From Solirubrobacteraceae bacterium (GTDB taxonomy: Bacteria > Actinomycetota > Thermoleophilia > Solirubrobacterales > Solirubrobacteraceae), in NCBI GenBank assembly GCA_025449845.1, contig JANWIP010000034.1, positions 1 through 64,000 on the forward strand: a DNA stretch of 64,000 nucleotides, read 5' to 3'. Below, piece after piece: positions 27,286 to 35,104 of this stretch (the first letter of the stretch is position 1; each line of letters begins with the position of its first letter). The notes under the pieces were generated by a model, which was not told where the DNA came from, made no database searches, and saw nothing but the letters and a program-made list of their open reading frames with translations. Position numbers and translations under genes: made by a program.

Positions 27286-27546
27286 CTATCTGTGTGCCTT
27301 CGATAGAGCGGGCATCTCATGCGTTTGGCTACGCGGGTCATCCAGAGTTAGGTTGACGCCAAGGGCTGCGGCCACTCGTAAGGTCTCCGCGAGGCGGGCT
27401 GTTGTCTTGCCACGCTCCAATTCGCTGATAAATCGGATGCCCACTCCTGCGGTCAGAGCAACGTCCTCCAGACGTAGATTCCTTGCCTTGCGTGCTTGTC
27501 GCAAGGCCGAGCCCAGGTCGGAGGTTGTGTGGATGGCCTCAAGCAT
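27286..27546 (-). CDS. XRE-family repressor (HipB/Y4mF-like), orphan
   Basis: This 86-residue protein holds a complete XRE helix-turn-helix: 'DLGSALRQARKARNLRLEDVALTAGVGIRFISELERGK' then 'ARLAETLRVAAALGVNLTL', as in HipB-type antitoxins. No HipA kinase gene is adjacent; the next gene on the strand is a VapB 53 bp on. ATG 27546 is proposed because a candidate operator lies immediately in front of it; a TTG at 27573 would add 9 residues. It probably represses itself through the two sites at 27548-27613. Confidence 0.75.
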   Translation of the reverse strand: MLEAIHTTSDLGSALRQARKARNLRLEDVALTAGVGIRFISELERGKTTARLAETLRVAAALGVNLTLDDPRSQTHEMPALSKAHR

Positions 27547-27547
27547 C

Positions 27548-27613
27548 TTTACCGATCGGGACAATTCTGTCAAAAAGAGGGCCTAAGGTCGATAATTTTC
27601 CCGATCGGTAAAA
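27548..27613 (-). promoter_or_regulatory. Two palindromic operator copies before the XRE gene
   Basis: TTTTCCCGATCGGTAAAA (27596-27613) is an imperfect 18-bp palindrome around CCGATCGG. A second copy of its core (TTTACCGATCGGGAC, 27548-27562) lies just ahead of the ATG. The centres are 49 bp apart, close to five helical turns, which fits cooperative binding by a dimeric repressor on one DNA face. Confidence 0.65.
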
Positions 27614-27682
27614 TCTATGTCGGCACGCCTGGGCGGCTGGTGATGGGCGTCTGCGATCACGATTGCTAGCGTTCACCTGCCC

Positions 27683-28930
27683 TTGTCCACGACCGCCCTA
27701 CGCCCCGAAGCCGAGCCCATGACCGCCCAGCCGGGCAGCGCTGTCGCGGTGTCGCTCGAGAACGTGAGCAAGACCTTCCGCCTGCCCCACCAGCAGTACT
27801 CGACCCTGAAGGAGCGCGCACTGCACCCGTTTCGCTCCACCGAGTACGACGAGCTGCACGCCGTGAAAGACATCTCGCTGGAGATCGCGGAGGGGGAGTT
27901 CTTCGGGATCGTGGGCCGCAACGGCAGCGGCAAGAGCACGCTGCTGAAGTGCATAGCCGGCATCTATGGCGTGGACCAAGGACGCATTTCAATCGCCGGC
28001 CGTCTGTCCCCGTTCATCGAGCTGGGCGTCGGCTTCAACATGGATCTGACGGCGCGGGACAACGTGGTGATCAACGCGATCATGCTGGGGATCTCGCGGC
28101 GAGAGGCCAAAGCCCGCTTCGATCATGTGATCGATTTCGCGGAATTGGACGAGTTTGTGGATCTCAAGCTGAAGAACTACTCCTCGGGCATGCTCGTGCG
28201 CCTAGCATTCGCAACAGCGATCCAGGTCGACGCGGAGATCCTGCTGATCGACGAGGTGCTGGCGGTAGGCGATGCGGCCTTCCAGCAGAAGTGCTTCGAG
28301 GAGTTCTTCCGGCTCAAGCGCGAAGGCAAGACGATCGTGTTCGTCTCCCACGATATGTACTCCGTCGAGCGCTTCTGCCACCGCGCGATGCTGATGGAGC
28401 GCGGCAATATGGTGCAGATCGGCGACCCCCGCGAGATCGGCCGCGCCTACCACAAGCTCAACTTCGGTCAGCTGCCACACGAGGCGCCGGCAGCCGAGAG
28501 CGCGGCCTCAGGCACGATGATTGCCGACGCGTGGTTCGCGGCCGCGGACGGCGAGCGGGTGACAAGCTGCAGCCAGGAGGACGCGCTGAGCATGTGCTTT
28601 GAGGTGCGCTTCGCGGAGGACCTAACGAACCCCGTGTTCGCCGCGACTCTACGCACCGAGCTGGGTCATACGATCATCGTGGCGCGCACCGATCAGCATG
28701 GCGGCGCAAGCGGCTCCTTCAAGGCAGGCGAGACGGTGACCGCGAAGTTTGCGATCCCCAACTGGCTGACGCCGAGCCGCTATCTGCTGACGCCTTCGGT
28801 GGCCCGCGAGGGCACCGGCGAGAACGCGCTGGCGCTGGTCGAGGACATGGCCTCGATCATGGTGCACGGTTCAAGCGTCAGCGGCGGCATCCTGGAGTTG
28901 CCGGTCGATGTGAGGATCGAGCGGGCATGA
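27683..28930 (+). CDS. wzt: Polysaccharide ABC exporter, ATP-binding subunit with Wzt C-terminal domain
   Basis: This 415-residue protein has Walker A 'GRNGSGKS' (78-85), signature 'NYSSGM', Walker B 'ILLIDEVLAVGD' and H-loop 'VFVSHD', as in TagH/KpsT/Wzt exporters. After about residue 260 comes a beta-sandwich like Wzt_C, which in O-antigen exporters binds the glycan's capped end. It powers export of a finished lipid-linked polysaccharide. The start shown is TTG; ATG 27719 would shorten it by 12. A TAGCGT box lies 10 nt before the TTG. The stop overlaps the permease start by 4 nt. Confidence 0.92.
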   Translation: MSTTALRPEAEPMTAQPGSAVAVSLENVSKTFRLPHQQYSTLKERALHPFRSTEYDELHAVKDISLEIAEGEFFGIVGRNGSGKSTLLKCIAGIYGVDQGRISIAGRLSPFIELGVGFNMDLTARDNVVINAIMLGISRREAKARFDHVIDFAELDEFVDLKLKNYSSGMLVRLAFATAIQVDAEILLIDEVLAVGDAAFQQKCFEEFFRLKREGKTIVFVSHDMYSVERFCHRAMLMERGNMVQIGDPREIGRAYHKLNFGQLPHEAPAAESAASGTMIADAWFAAADGERVTSCSQEDALSMCFEVRFAEDLTNPVFAATLRTELGHTIIVARTDQHGGASGSFKAGETVTAKFAIPNWLTPSRYLLTPSVAREGTGENALALVEDMASIMVHGSSVSGGILELPVDVRIERA

Positions 28931-29823
28931 GCGTCAGCGAGGGGGCGCGCCTGCCGATCCCGCGGCGCTCGCCGGTGACCCACCGCGTCCATGGGCCCTC
29001 CGCGATGGGCGACGATCTGCGGCGCTTCTGGTCGCTGACCTTCACCCTGGCACGCACCGAATTCAAGCTGCGCTTCTACGGCTCGGTGCTTGGCTATGTG
29101 TGGACGCTGGTGCGGCCGTTGCTCTTTTTCGGTGTGCTCTATGTGTTCTTCACGCAGATCGGCCATGTGAATGATGGGTCGAAGCCTGGGGAAAAGTTCT
29201 ATGGCTCGCAGTTGCTGGCGTCGATCGTGCTCTTCCAGTTCTTCGCCGAAGCCACCACGGGCGCGGTGCGCAGCGTGGTCGACCGCGAGAACCTGGTGCG
29301 CAAGATCCATTTCCCGCGCCTGGTGATCCCGCTGTCGGTGGTGCTGCTGGCGCTATTCAATCTGGCGCTCAACCTGGTGGTGGTGCTGGTCTTCGCCCTG
29401 GCCGAAGGCGTCGCGCCGATGCTGAGCTGGCTGGAGCTGCCGCTGATAGTCGGCGCGCTGATCGTGTGCGCGACCGGTGTGGCGATGCTGCTCTCGGCGA
29501 TGTTTGTGCACTTCCGCGACGTGCAGCCGATCTGGGAAGTGATCCAGCAGATCCTCTTTTACGCCTCGCCGGTGATCATCTCGATCGAAACTGTCATCAA
29601 GAAGCTGAGCCCCACGATGTTGCACATCTACATGCTCAACCCGCTGGCGGTTATCTTTCAGCAGTTCCGCCACGCGATGATCAATAACGCGTCGCCCAGC
29701 GCCGGTCAGGTGCTGGGAAGCTGGGCAGCACTGGGGGGAGCGTTGGCGCTCGTCGTGGCGATCTTCGTCATCGGCTTCATGGTGTTCAATCGCGCGGCAG
29801 CGCGCATAGCGGAGAATCTCTGA
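28927..29823 (+). CDS. wzm: Polysaccharide ABC exporter, permease subunit
   Basis: This 298-residue protein is an ABC-2 type permease. A cytosolic N-terminus is followed by six membrane helices beginning 'GSVLGYVWTLVRPLLFFGVLYVFF'; 'VRKIHFPRLVIPLSVVL' is the conserved coupling segment of Wzm/TagG proteins and 'LFYASPVIIS' is also family-typical. It forms the membrane channel with the Wzt protein. The genes overlap by ATGA. Confidence 0.92.
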   Translation: MSVSEGARLPIPRRSPVTHRVHGPSAMGDDLRRFWSLTFTLARTEFKLRFYGSVLGYVWTLVRPLLFFGVLYVFFTQIGHVNDGSKPGEKFYGSQLLASIVLFQFFAEATTGAVRSVVDRENLVRKIHFPRLVIPLSVVLLALFNLALNLVVVLVFALAEGVAPMLSWLELPLIVGALIVCATGVAMLLSAMFVHFRDVQPIWEVIQQILFYASPVIISIETVIKKLSPTMLHIYMLNPLAVIFQQFRHAMINNASPSAGQVLGSWAALGGALALVVAIFVIGFMVFNRAAARIAENL

Positions 29824-29824
29824 G

Positions 29825-30130
29825 ATGGACCCCACACAGCAAGCCACGGGCATGAGCAACGGACAGTCCTCCACCGAGACCGAGGCCGAGAACGAGCGCC
29901 TGCGCGCGCGCATTGCGGCGCTGGAGGAGGAGCTGGTGGAGACGCAGGCGCGCGCCAACGCGGCCGTGGCCAAGTGGCAGGAGCGCGTCTACTGGCTTGA
30001 CCGCTGGCACCTGGACCTCAATGCGCTGATGCGCCGCCCCGGCGCGAGCGAGTTCCGCGCGGGCCTGCGCGCCTTTCGTGCAGTGGGTCGCGCATTCACG
30101 CGAGCCAAGCGGAGCCTGAAGCGATCGTGA
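29825..30130 (+). CDS. Small coiled-coil protein of the exporter operon
   Basis: This 101-residue protein consists of a leucine-heptad coiled coil (about 21-50; 'ENERLRARIAALEEELVETQ') and a basic helical end ('VYWLDRWHLDLNAL', 'FRAGLRAFRAVGRAF'). It starts 1 bp after the permease stop and overlaps the glycosyltransferase by 4 nt, so it is made together with both. A scaffold linking exporter and polymerising glycosyltransferase is conceivable, but no family function is known to me. Confidence 0.7.
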   Translation: MDPTQQATGMSNGQSSTETEAENERLRARIAALEEELVETQARANAAVAKWQERVYWLDRWHLDLNALMRRPGASEFRAGLRAFRAVGRAFTRAKRSLKRS

Positions 30131-32322
30131 CGGATCAGGCCGGGCCTGAGAGGGCCATGGATCAGGTCGGGCCTGAGGGGAGCGCAATGGACCTAGGGGA
30201 CGCGACGAGCGCAGGTGTCAGCGCGGTGATCCCCGTGAAGGACGGGGAGCGCTACCTGGAGGAGCTGCTGGACGCGCTCGCCCAGCAGGGCGTCGCCGAG
30301 ATCCTCGTGATCGACTCGGGCTCAAGCGACCGCTCGCGCGAGATCGCCCGCTCCGCCGGCGTGGAGCTGCTTGAGATCGAGCCGAGCGAGTTCGGCCACG
30401 GCGCTACGCGCAACCTCGGCGCGCAGCGCACCTCAGGCGAGCTGATCTGCTTTCTCACGCAGGACGCCACCCCGCAGCCGGGCTGGCTCGACGCCTATCG
30501 CCACGCATTCACGCTCGACCCGCGCGTAGGCGCCGCCTATGGCCCGCACCTGCCGCGCACGGACACCTCGCCGATGATCGCGCGTGAGCTCGATGAGTTC
30601 TTCACGAGCTTCTCCCCGGACGGCCAGCCGGTGGTGCAGGGGGCCGGCGACCCCAGCTTCCTCTCAAATGTCAACGCCTGCTACGCCCGCGCCTGCTGGG
30701 AGGAGATCGGCTTTCGTGAGCTGCCTTACTCCGAGGACCAGGCGTTCGGCGCCGACCTCTTAGCGGCGGGCTGGGTGAAGGTCTATAGCCCGCAGGCAGG
30801 CGTGCTGCACGCACACGACTACGGCCCGCTGGAGTTCATGCGGCGCTACTTCGATGAGTACCGCGGCCTGCACGAGAGCACCGGCCATGTGGAGCCTTTC
30901 GGGGGCCTGGCGACCGCCGGCTATGTGCGCCGGCAGGTGGCAGGCGACCGGCGCTGGATGGCCGAGCAGGGCCTGCCCGCCTCCGAGCGCGCGCGCTGGA
31001 CGGCGCGTGCCGTGGCTCATCACGGCGGACGGCGCGTGTTCTCGGCGCTGGGCTCGCGCGCGCAGAGCGTGCCCGCGCCGCTGCGTCGGCGCCTGTCGCT
31101 TGAGGGGCGCGATGACGCCCCGCTGCCGGCCCCCTCCCTGCCGGCCCCCGCCCATATCCCCCCCAAGCGCGACCACGACGACTACCAGGAGGTCGCGCGA
31201 GTATGGCGCGAGGGGGCCGCCCCGCTGCTGGACCCCGTGCCGGGCATGGCCGAGCGTGAGCGGCTGCGTATCGCGATGGTCATCCCCTCCTTTCGCCGCG
31301 GTAGCGGCGGGCACGGCACGCTGATGCAGATCCTGACGCGCCTGGAGGCGCGCGGGCATGTGTGCAGCGTGTGGCTGCACGACTTCACCGGCCAGCACCT
31401 GGCCGAGTGGCCGGCGGTGGTGAGAGCCGATATCAACGAGTTCTTCGTGCCCATGCAGGGGCCTGTCTACAAGGACTTCGCCGAGTGGCAGGGCGCGGAC
31501 GTGGTGATCGCGACCGGCTGGCAGACGGTGCATCCGACGCTGATGCTGGACCAGTGCCGCTCGCGCGTCTACCTCGTAAACGACCACGAGCCCGACTTCT
31601 ACCCGGCCTCGACGGAGCGCTCGTTGGCAGAGGACACCTACCGCCACGACCTGCACTGCATCGCGGCGAGCCCGTGGCTGCGCGATCTGCTGATCGACCG
31701 CTACGACACCACCGCGGATGCCTTCCAGCTGGGCGTGGACCACGCCATCTACACCCCGATGCAGGCCGTGCCGCGCGAGCGCGACACGGTCGTCTACTAC
31801 GCCCGCCACGCCACACCGCGCCGCGCGGTGCCGATCGGCCTGATGGCACTCTCGGAGCTACACCGCCGCCGCCCGGACACGCGCATCGTGCTATTCGGAG
31901 ACCCGGGCGTGCTTGAGAGCCCTTTCCCGTATGAGCATCACGGCGTGCTCTCGCCACAGCAGCTGGCGCGCCTCTATAACGAGGCGACGGTCGGCCTGTG
32001 CCTGTCACTGACGAACTTCTCGCTGATGCCCAAGGAGATGCTTGCCTGTGGCCTGCCCTGCGTGGAGCTCGCGGGCGTCTCGGCGGAGTCGATCTTCGGG
32101 AGCAGCGGCGCGCTTGAGCTGGCCCAGCTTGAACCGAATGCGATCGCCGATGCGATGGAGCGGCTGCTGGAGGACGAGGCTCTGTGGCAGCAGCGCTCCC
32201 AGGCAGGTATCGAGTTCGTCGCCTCGCACACCTGGGATCACGCCACAGACGAGGTCGAAGCGGGCCTGCGTCACGCGCTGCGTGAGCGCGAAGCGACTAT
32301 TGCGGGCGTTTCAGGAGCATGA
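30127..32322 (+). CDS. Two-domain glycosyltransferase (GT2 plus WsaF-like GT4)
   Basis: This 731-residue protein joins a GT2 domain (about 30-310; 'SAVIPVKDGERYLEELLDAL', 'ILVIDSGSSDRSREIA', 'CFLTQDATPQPGW', 'YSEDQAFGADLL') like rhamnosyltransferases, to a GT-B domain (about 375-720; 'IAMVIPSFRRGSGGHGTLM', 'VYYARHATPRRAVPIGLMAL', 'LTNFSLMPKEMLACGLPCVEL') resembling WsaF, a beta-rhamnosyltransferase. With the RfbC gene in the region this fits polymerisation of a rhamnose-rich chain before ABC export. GTG start overlapping the coiled-coil gene by 4 nt; last gene of the wzt-wzm operon. Confidence 0.85.
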   Translation: MTDQAGPERAMDQVGPEGSAMDLGDATSAGVSAVIPVKDGERYLEELLDALAQQGVAEILVIDSGSSDRSREIARSAGVELLEIEPSEFGHGATRNLGAQRTSGELICFLTQDATPQPGWLDAYRHAFTLDPRVGAAYGPHLPRTDTSPMIARELDEFFTSFSPDGQPVVQGAGDPSFLSNVNACYARACWEEIGFRELPYSEDQAFGADLLAAGWVKVYSPQAGVLHAHDYGPLEFMRRYFDEYRGLHESTGHVEPFGGLATAGYVRRQVAGDRRWMAEQGLPASERARWTARAVAHHGGRRVFSALGSRAQSVPAPLRRRLSLEGRDDAPLPAPSLPAPAHIPPKRDHDDYQEVARVWREGAAPLLDPVPGMAERERLRIAMVIPSFRRGSGGHGTLMQILTRLEARGHVCSVWLHDFTGQHLAEWPAVVRADINEFFVPMQGPVYKDFAEWQGADVVIATGWQTVHPTLMLDQCRSRVYLVNDHEPDFYPASTERSLAEDTYRHDLHCIAASPWLRDLLIDRYDTTADAFQLGVDHAIYTPMQAVPRERDTVVYYARHATPRRAVPIGLMALSELHRRRPDTRIVLFGDPGVLESPFPYEHHGVLSPQQLARLYNEATVGLCLSLTNFSLMPKEMLACGLPCVELAGVSAESIFGSSGALELAQLEPNAIADAMERLLEDEALWQQRSQAGIEFVASHTWDHATDEVEAGLRHALREREATIAGVSGA

Positions 32323-32357
32323 TGGAATATGATGGAATGATAGATTCAATCCATCAT
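32319..32357 (+). terminator. Inverted repeats after the glycan exporter operon
   Basis: ATGATGGA occurs at 32319-32326 (across the stop) and 32329-32336, and its complement TCCATCAT at 32350-32357, allowing two alternative stem-loops. A second small hairpin (GGTC/GACC, 32366-32377) follows. Likely the end of the four-gene transcript. Confidence 0.45.
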
Positions 32358-32425
32358 TGACAGGTTGGTCTTCCGACCTGGATACAAAGATCACCGTCCC
32401 GGACCCTGCGGACCCGCGGCGTAGC

Positions 32426-32459
32426 TAGGGCGCCCATCCGAGTAGGGCGCCCATCCGAG
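32426..32459. repeat. 17-bp perfect tandem duplication
   Basis: TAGGGCGCCCATCCGAG is present twice without spacer, containing a GGGCGCCC palindrome. It lies at the boundary between the GC-rich glycan operon and the lower-GC three-gene cassette. Same unit length as the duplication at 2884. Confidence 0.85.
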
Positions 32460-32469
32460 GAATATCTGA

Positions 32470-33234
32470 TCAGTCTCGGTCATACTCAGAGAGTATGGGT
32501 CCTACGTGCTCTCGCAGTTCCTCCTCAACCTCATCCGAAGTCCAAGCCAGAGCTTCTCTACGGCTCTGCCCATTAGGGCGCGCTGAACCTTGAATGACTT
32601 CGCCGCGCTCATCCTCGTGCGACTGCCCGCTGAATGGTTCGTTAAGCCAGTCTTGGAAGCCGTCCTCGGTCCCTTGCCCTCTTGTCCAGATCTCCCAAAG
32701 ATCTGTCTCGCGAGTAAGCCTCTGTGCCTCGGTGCTGAAATGGGCTGGGATCTTAGGGAAACGGATAGCGTTCATCGCTAGTCGATGGAACAGCGCCTCC
32801 AGCCCGTCTTGGCTTAGACAAGCGACACGATGGCCCTCAAGGGCTTCCGCTGGGACGGGGCACATTTCGCTCAGCTTCGCCACGTAGTTAGTCCCAAGCC
32901 TGAGGTCTGGAAGCGGGAAAAGCTCATAGTAGCCGCTGTCCCACGGGGACTCAAAGCCCGCAGGGCATCTGACCACGGGTGCCAGCGTAAGGGTGGGATG
33001 CAAGCGATGAGTCTGTTGGGAGCGAGAAGCACAAGGATGCGTAACGATCATGCCAAGCGCCTTTGGTCCTGACCTATTTTGTGCAAGCCATTGATCCTTA
33101 TGCTTCGGATGTCGTACCGATGGGCCTGCTAAAGGAATGTCAAGGAAAACATCCCCTTGGCTGATTGGCCGCACGTCGCCAGCATGAGGATTATCCTCGC
33201 GATAGCAATACGGCTGTAGTGGGAAGTAGCTCAT
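32470..33234 (-). CDS. Hypothetical protein, third gene of the TIGR04255 cassette
   Basis: This 254-residue soluble protein is not one I recognise. It has an N-terminal segment 'ISQGDVFLDIPLAGPSV' and 'ALGMIVTHPCASRSQQTH', loosely like a group of proteins with a 'QGDV ... VVTxxCD' pattern; here Asp after Cys is absent. The C-terminus is highly acidic and polar ('SDEVEEELREHVGPILSEYDRD'). No membrane helix or signal peptide. It begins 2 bp after the stop of the HTH-containing gene, so it is translated from the same message. GC and codon use are lower and more AT-tolerant than in the flanking glycan genes. Confidence 0.7.
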   Translation of the reverse strand: MSYFPLQPYCYREDNPHAGDVRPISQGDVFLDIPLAGPSVRHPKHKDQWLAQNRSGPKALGMIVTHPCASRSQQTHRLHPTLTLAPVVRCPAGFESPWDSGYYELFPLPDLRLGTNYVAKLSEMCPVPAEALEGHRVACLSQDGLEALFHRLAMNAIRFPKIPAHFSTEAQRLTRETDLWEIWTRGQGTEDGFQDWLNEPFSGQSHEDERGEVIQGSARPNGQSRREALAWTSDEVEEELREHVGPILSEYDRD

Positions 33235-33236
33235 CT

Positions 33237-34115
33237 TTAACCATCATCGTCGGCAACCTCAAGCTCCCATTGATCGTCGTCATCAAACACAAGCTGCCCG
33301 TGATCGACCGCTTCGCTAACCGAGCGTAGATGCTTGTCATCATAGGCGGCATCGCTCCCAATAGCTGCCGCTAGGTAAGCAACCTCGTCAAGCCGCCCCT
33401 GCTCAAGCATCTCATAGGGCGTTTGCCCCGTAGCTGTTGCATAATTGAGGAGCCAATCCCTAGTTTGCATTCCATGCCTAACCACATCTTCTAGCAGGCG
33501 AAGAAGTAGCCCAAGGCGGCGTCGGTTGCCTACCCGAGGGTTAGTCAGCGCACCGGTACGCCACCGCCAGAAAGTCTCACGCTCAACCTTAAAAAGCTTG
33601 CCGAGGCGTGCATCGTCAAGTTCGGAAAGTCTCGATATGTGTGAAGCGATTGCGGCCGTAGAAGCATCGGCAGCGAGAGGTCGAACCCGGGTAACATCCT
33701 TGATCGCGGATCCCTGCCGGAGCAGGTTCTTGTCATAGGCGGTTGGCCACTCCGCGGGTTCATCAATGTACTGACTGAGTATCGGATTTAGATAGCGATT
33801 TCCACTCTCAACCCAATCTGTCCATCGTAGGGCGTCTGCCTCAGTGCCAACCTTGTTGAAGATGATGTTCTGATCACGGCGGGTGAAGTGAGCCCCCAAC
33901 CAGTCCTTACCGTATCGCCTGGCGAGCGGGATGTCACGATTCAATAGAAGGAGATCAGGGAGGATATAAGAAGAAGCTAAGGTCGGGACAATATCAAGCC
34001 GAGTCCCGTCGTTATGGAGGAGGACGACCATCCCAGCGCGGTGGTCGACAAGCCTGCCCGGAAGGTGCTCTGCATAGCTATCGACGAGTCCCTTAGTGCT
34101 CTCGACGAAACTCAT
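33237..34115 (-). CDS. Protein with HTH and MbcA/ParS-like C-terminal region
   Basis: This 292-residue protein has an N-terminal half (1-155) I do not recognise ('LLHNDGTRLDIVPTLASSYILPDLLLL') and a C-terminal half that resembles Xre/MbcA/ParS antitoxins: a helix-turn-helix 'LDDARLGKLFKVERETFWRWRTGAL' then 'RDWLLNYATATGQTPYEMLEQGRLDEVAYLAA', matching the W-L ... G-x-TP-x-x-x-L ... G toxin-binding pattern. It could be a DNA-binding antitoxin or regulator of the cassette. It ends in an acidic tail. The start overlaps the upstream gene by 23 nt. Confidence 0.65.
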   Translation of the reverse strand: MSFVESTKGLVDSYAEHLPGRLVDHRAGMVVLLHNDGTRLDIVPTLASSYILPDLLLLNRDIPLARRYGKDWLGAHFTRRDQNIIFNKVGTEADALRWTDWVESGNRYLNPILSQYIDEPAEWPTAYDKNLLRQGSAIKDVTRVRPLAADASTAAIASHISRLSELDDARLGKLFKVERETFWRWRTGALTNPRVGNRRRLGLLLRLLEDVVRHGMQTRDWLLNYATATGQTPYEMLEQGRLDEVAYLAAAIGSDAAYDDKHLRSVSEAVDHGQLVFDDDDQWELEVADDDG

Positions 34116-34866
34116 CGGTGGCCTCCTTTGTAACGCACCAACGGAAAAAATTGTAGATCAGCTCATGAAAGGAATCAAAGCGCTCCGCAACGCTGTCGAC
34201 CGAGACATCGTCATGCGGCTGCTCGTTAAAATAGTCAAAGTCGAGGAGATAGCCCATCTTGGCATCCGGCCCCAAGGGCAGCATGCCGTGCTTAAACACG
34301 AGCACGCCGTCTTCTCGTCTGAAGCGAAGCTCGCTTACCGACTGGGCGACGCTCTGACCAAAGACGCCAGCTAGAGGTCCTAAAAGGTCCTTGTTGACCA
34401 GTTTGGCCCATTCCGCAGGCGAGCGATCACCCTCAAGATGATCGACATACCGGAGCCCTTGACGAACAACTTGGCTAGGAGCAAAGTGATCCAGAGTGGC
34501 TCCCCAGACCAGCCGGAAGCGCTTGACGAACTCATCGTAGCTCGTATAGCTCTCGCCAACGTCTGCCTCAAGGGTCAGGACATCGGGGGTCAGCAGAACG
34601 CTCCAGGACGCGTCACTCGTCGAGAAACGATATGCCCGGGAGGACGACGCGCTCTGTGGTCCGTCAGGACCGACTGTGAAGCTCATCTGCTGCTCCTGAG
34701 CAAAGGTCGGGAACTCAGCACGGATCGCGTCTTGAAGAGGACCAAGGGAGGCAAGATCGGCTATTCGCAGTACTGGCGGAAAGCGAATCTGGCCGAGCAT
34801 GGCCTTCAAGGGGGGTCTCGCAAAGACCTCATGCTCTACCGCAGGGATGTTAGGCCCATATTCCAT
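34093..34866 (-). CDS. TIGR04255-like sporadically distributed protein
   Basis: This 257-residue protein has the TIGR04255 layout: 'PPLKAMLGQIRFPPVLRIADL' near the N-terminus, 'YRFSTSDASWSVLLTPDVLTLEA', 'YTSYDEFVKRFRLVWGATLDHF' and 'RQGLRYVDHLEG'. The family is patchily spread, often beside toxin-antitoxin or phage-defence genes, and has no proven activity. The ATG at 34866 follows TATGGT (34874-34879) by 7 nt, so transcription probably starts here, making this the first gene of a three-gene operon. Confidence 0.75.
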   Translation of the reverse strand: MEYGPNIPAVEHEVFARPPLKAMLGQIRFPPVLRIADLASLGPLQDAIRAEFPTFAQEQQMSFTVGPDGPQSASSSRAYRFSTSDASWSVLLTPDVLTLEADVGESYTSYDEFVKRFRLVWGATLDHFAPSQVVRQGLRYVDHLEGDRSPAEWAKLVNKDLLGPLAGVFGQSVAQSVSELRFRREDGVLVFKHGMLPLGPDAKMGYLLDFDYFNEQPHDDVSVDSVAERFDSFHELIYNFFRWCVTKEATDEFRREH

Positions 34867-35104
34867 AGATCACACCATAGATCACAGACGTTATCGGCAC
34901 ATAAGTCTTCATCTTCAATCCTGACGCCGTGTTAGCCGGAGGTCGTAACCTTGACTGGCACGAGGTCCTAAAGATTGTGCTGGAGCATACGGATAGATCC
35001 CGATGGGCTCTTGGCAGCGACCGCGGTCGCATCGCTCCGCGGCGACCTACGTCCGAGCCTGGGGCTCGATCGACCGCTTGATGCAGTGTTGGGCACGTGC
35101 AGCC

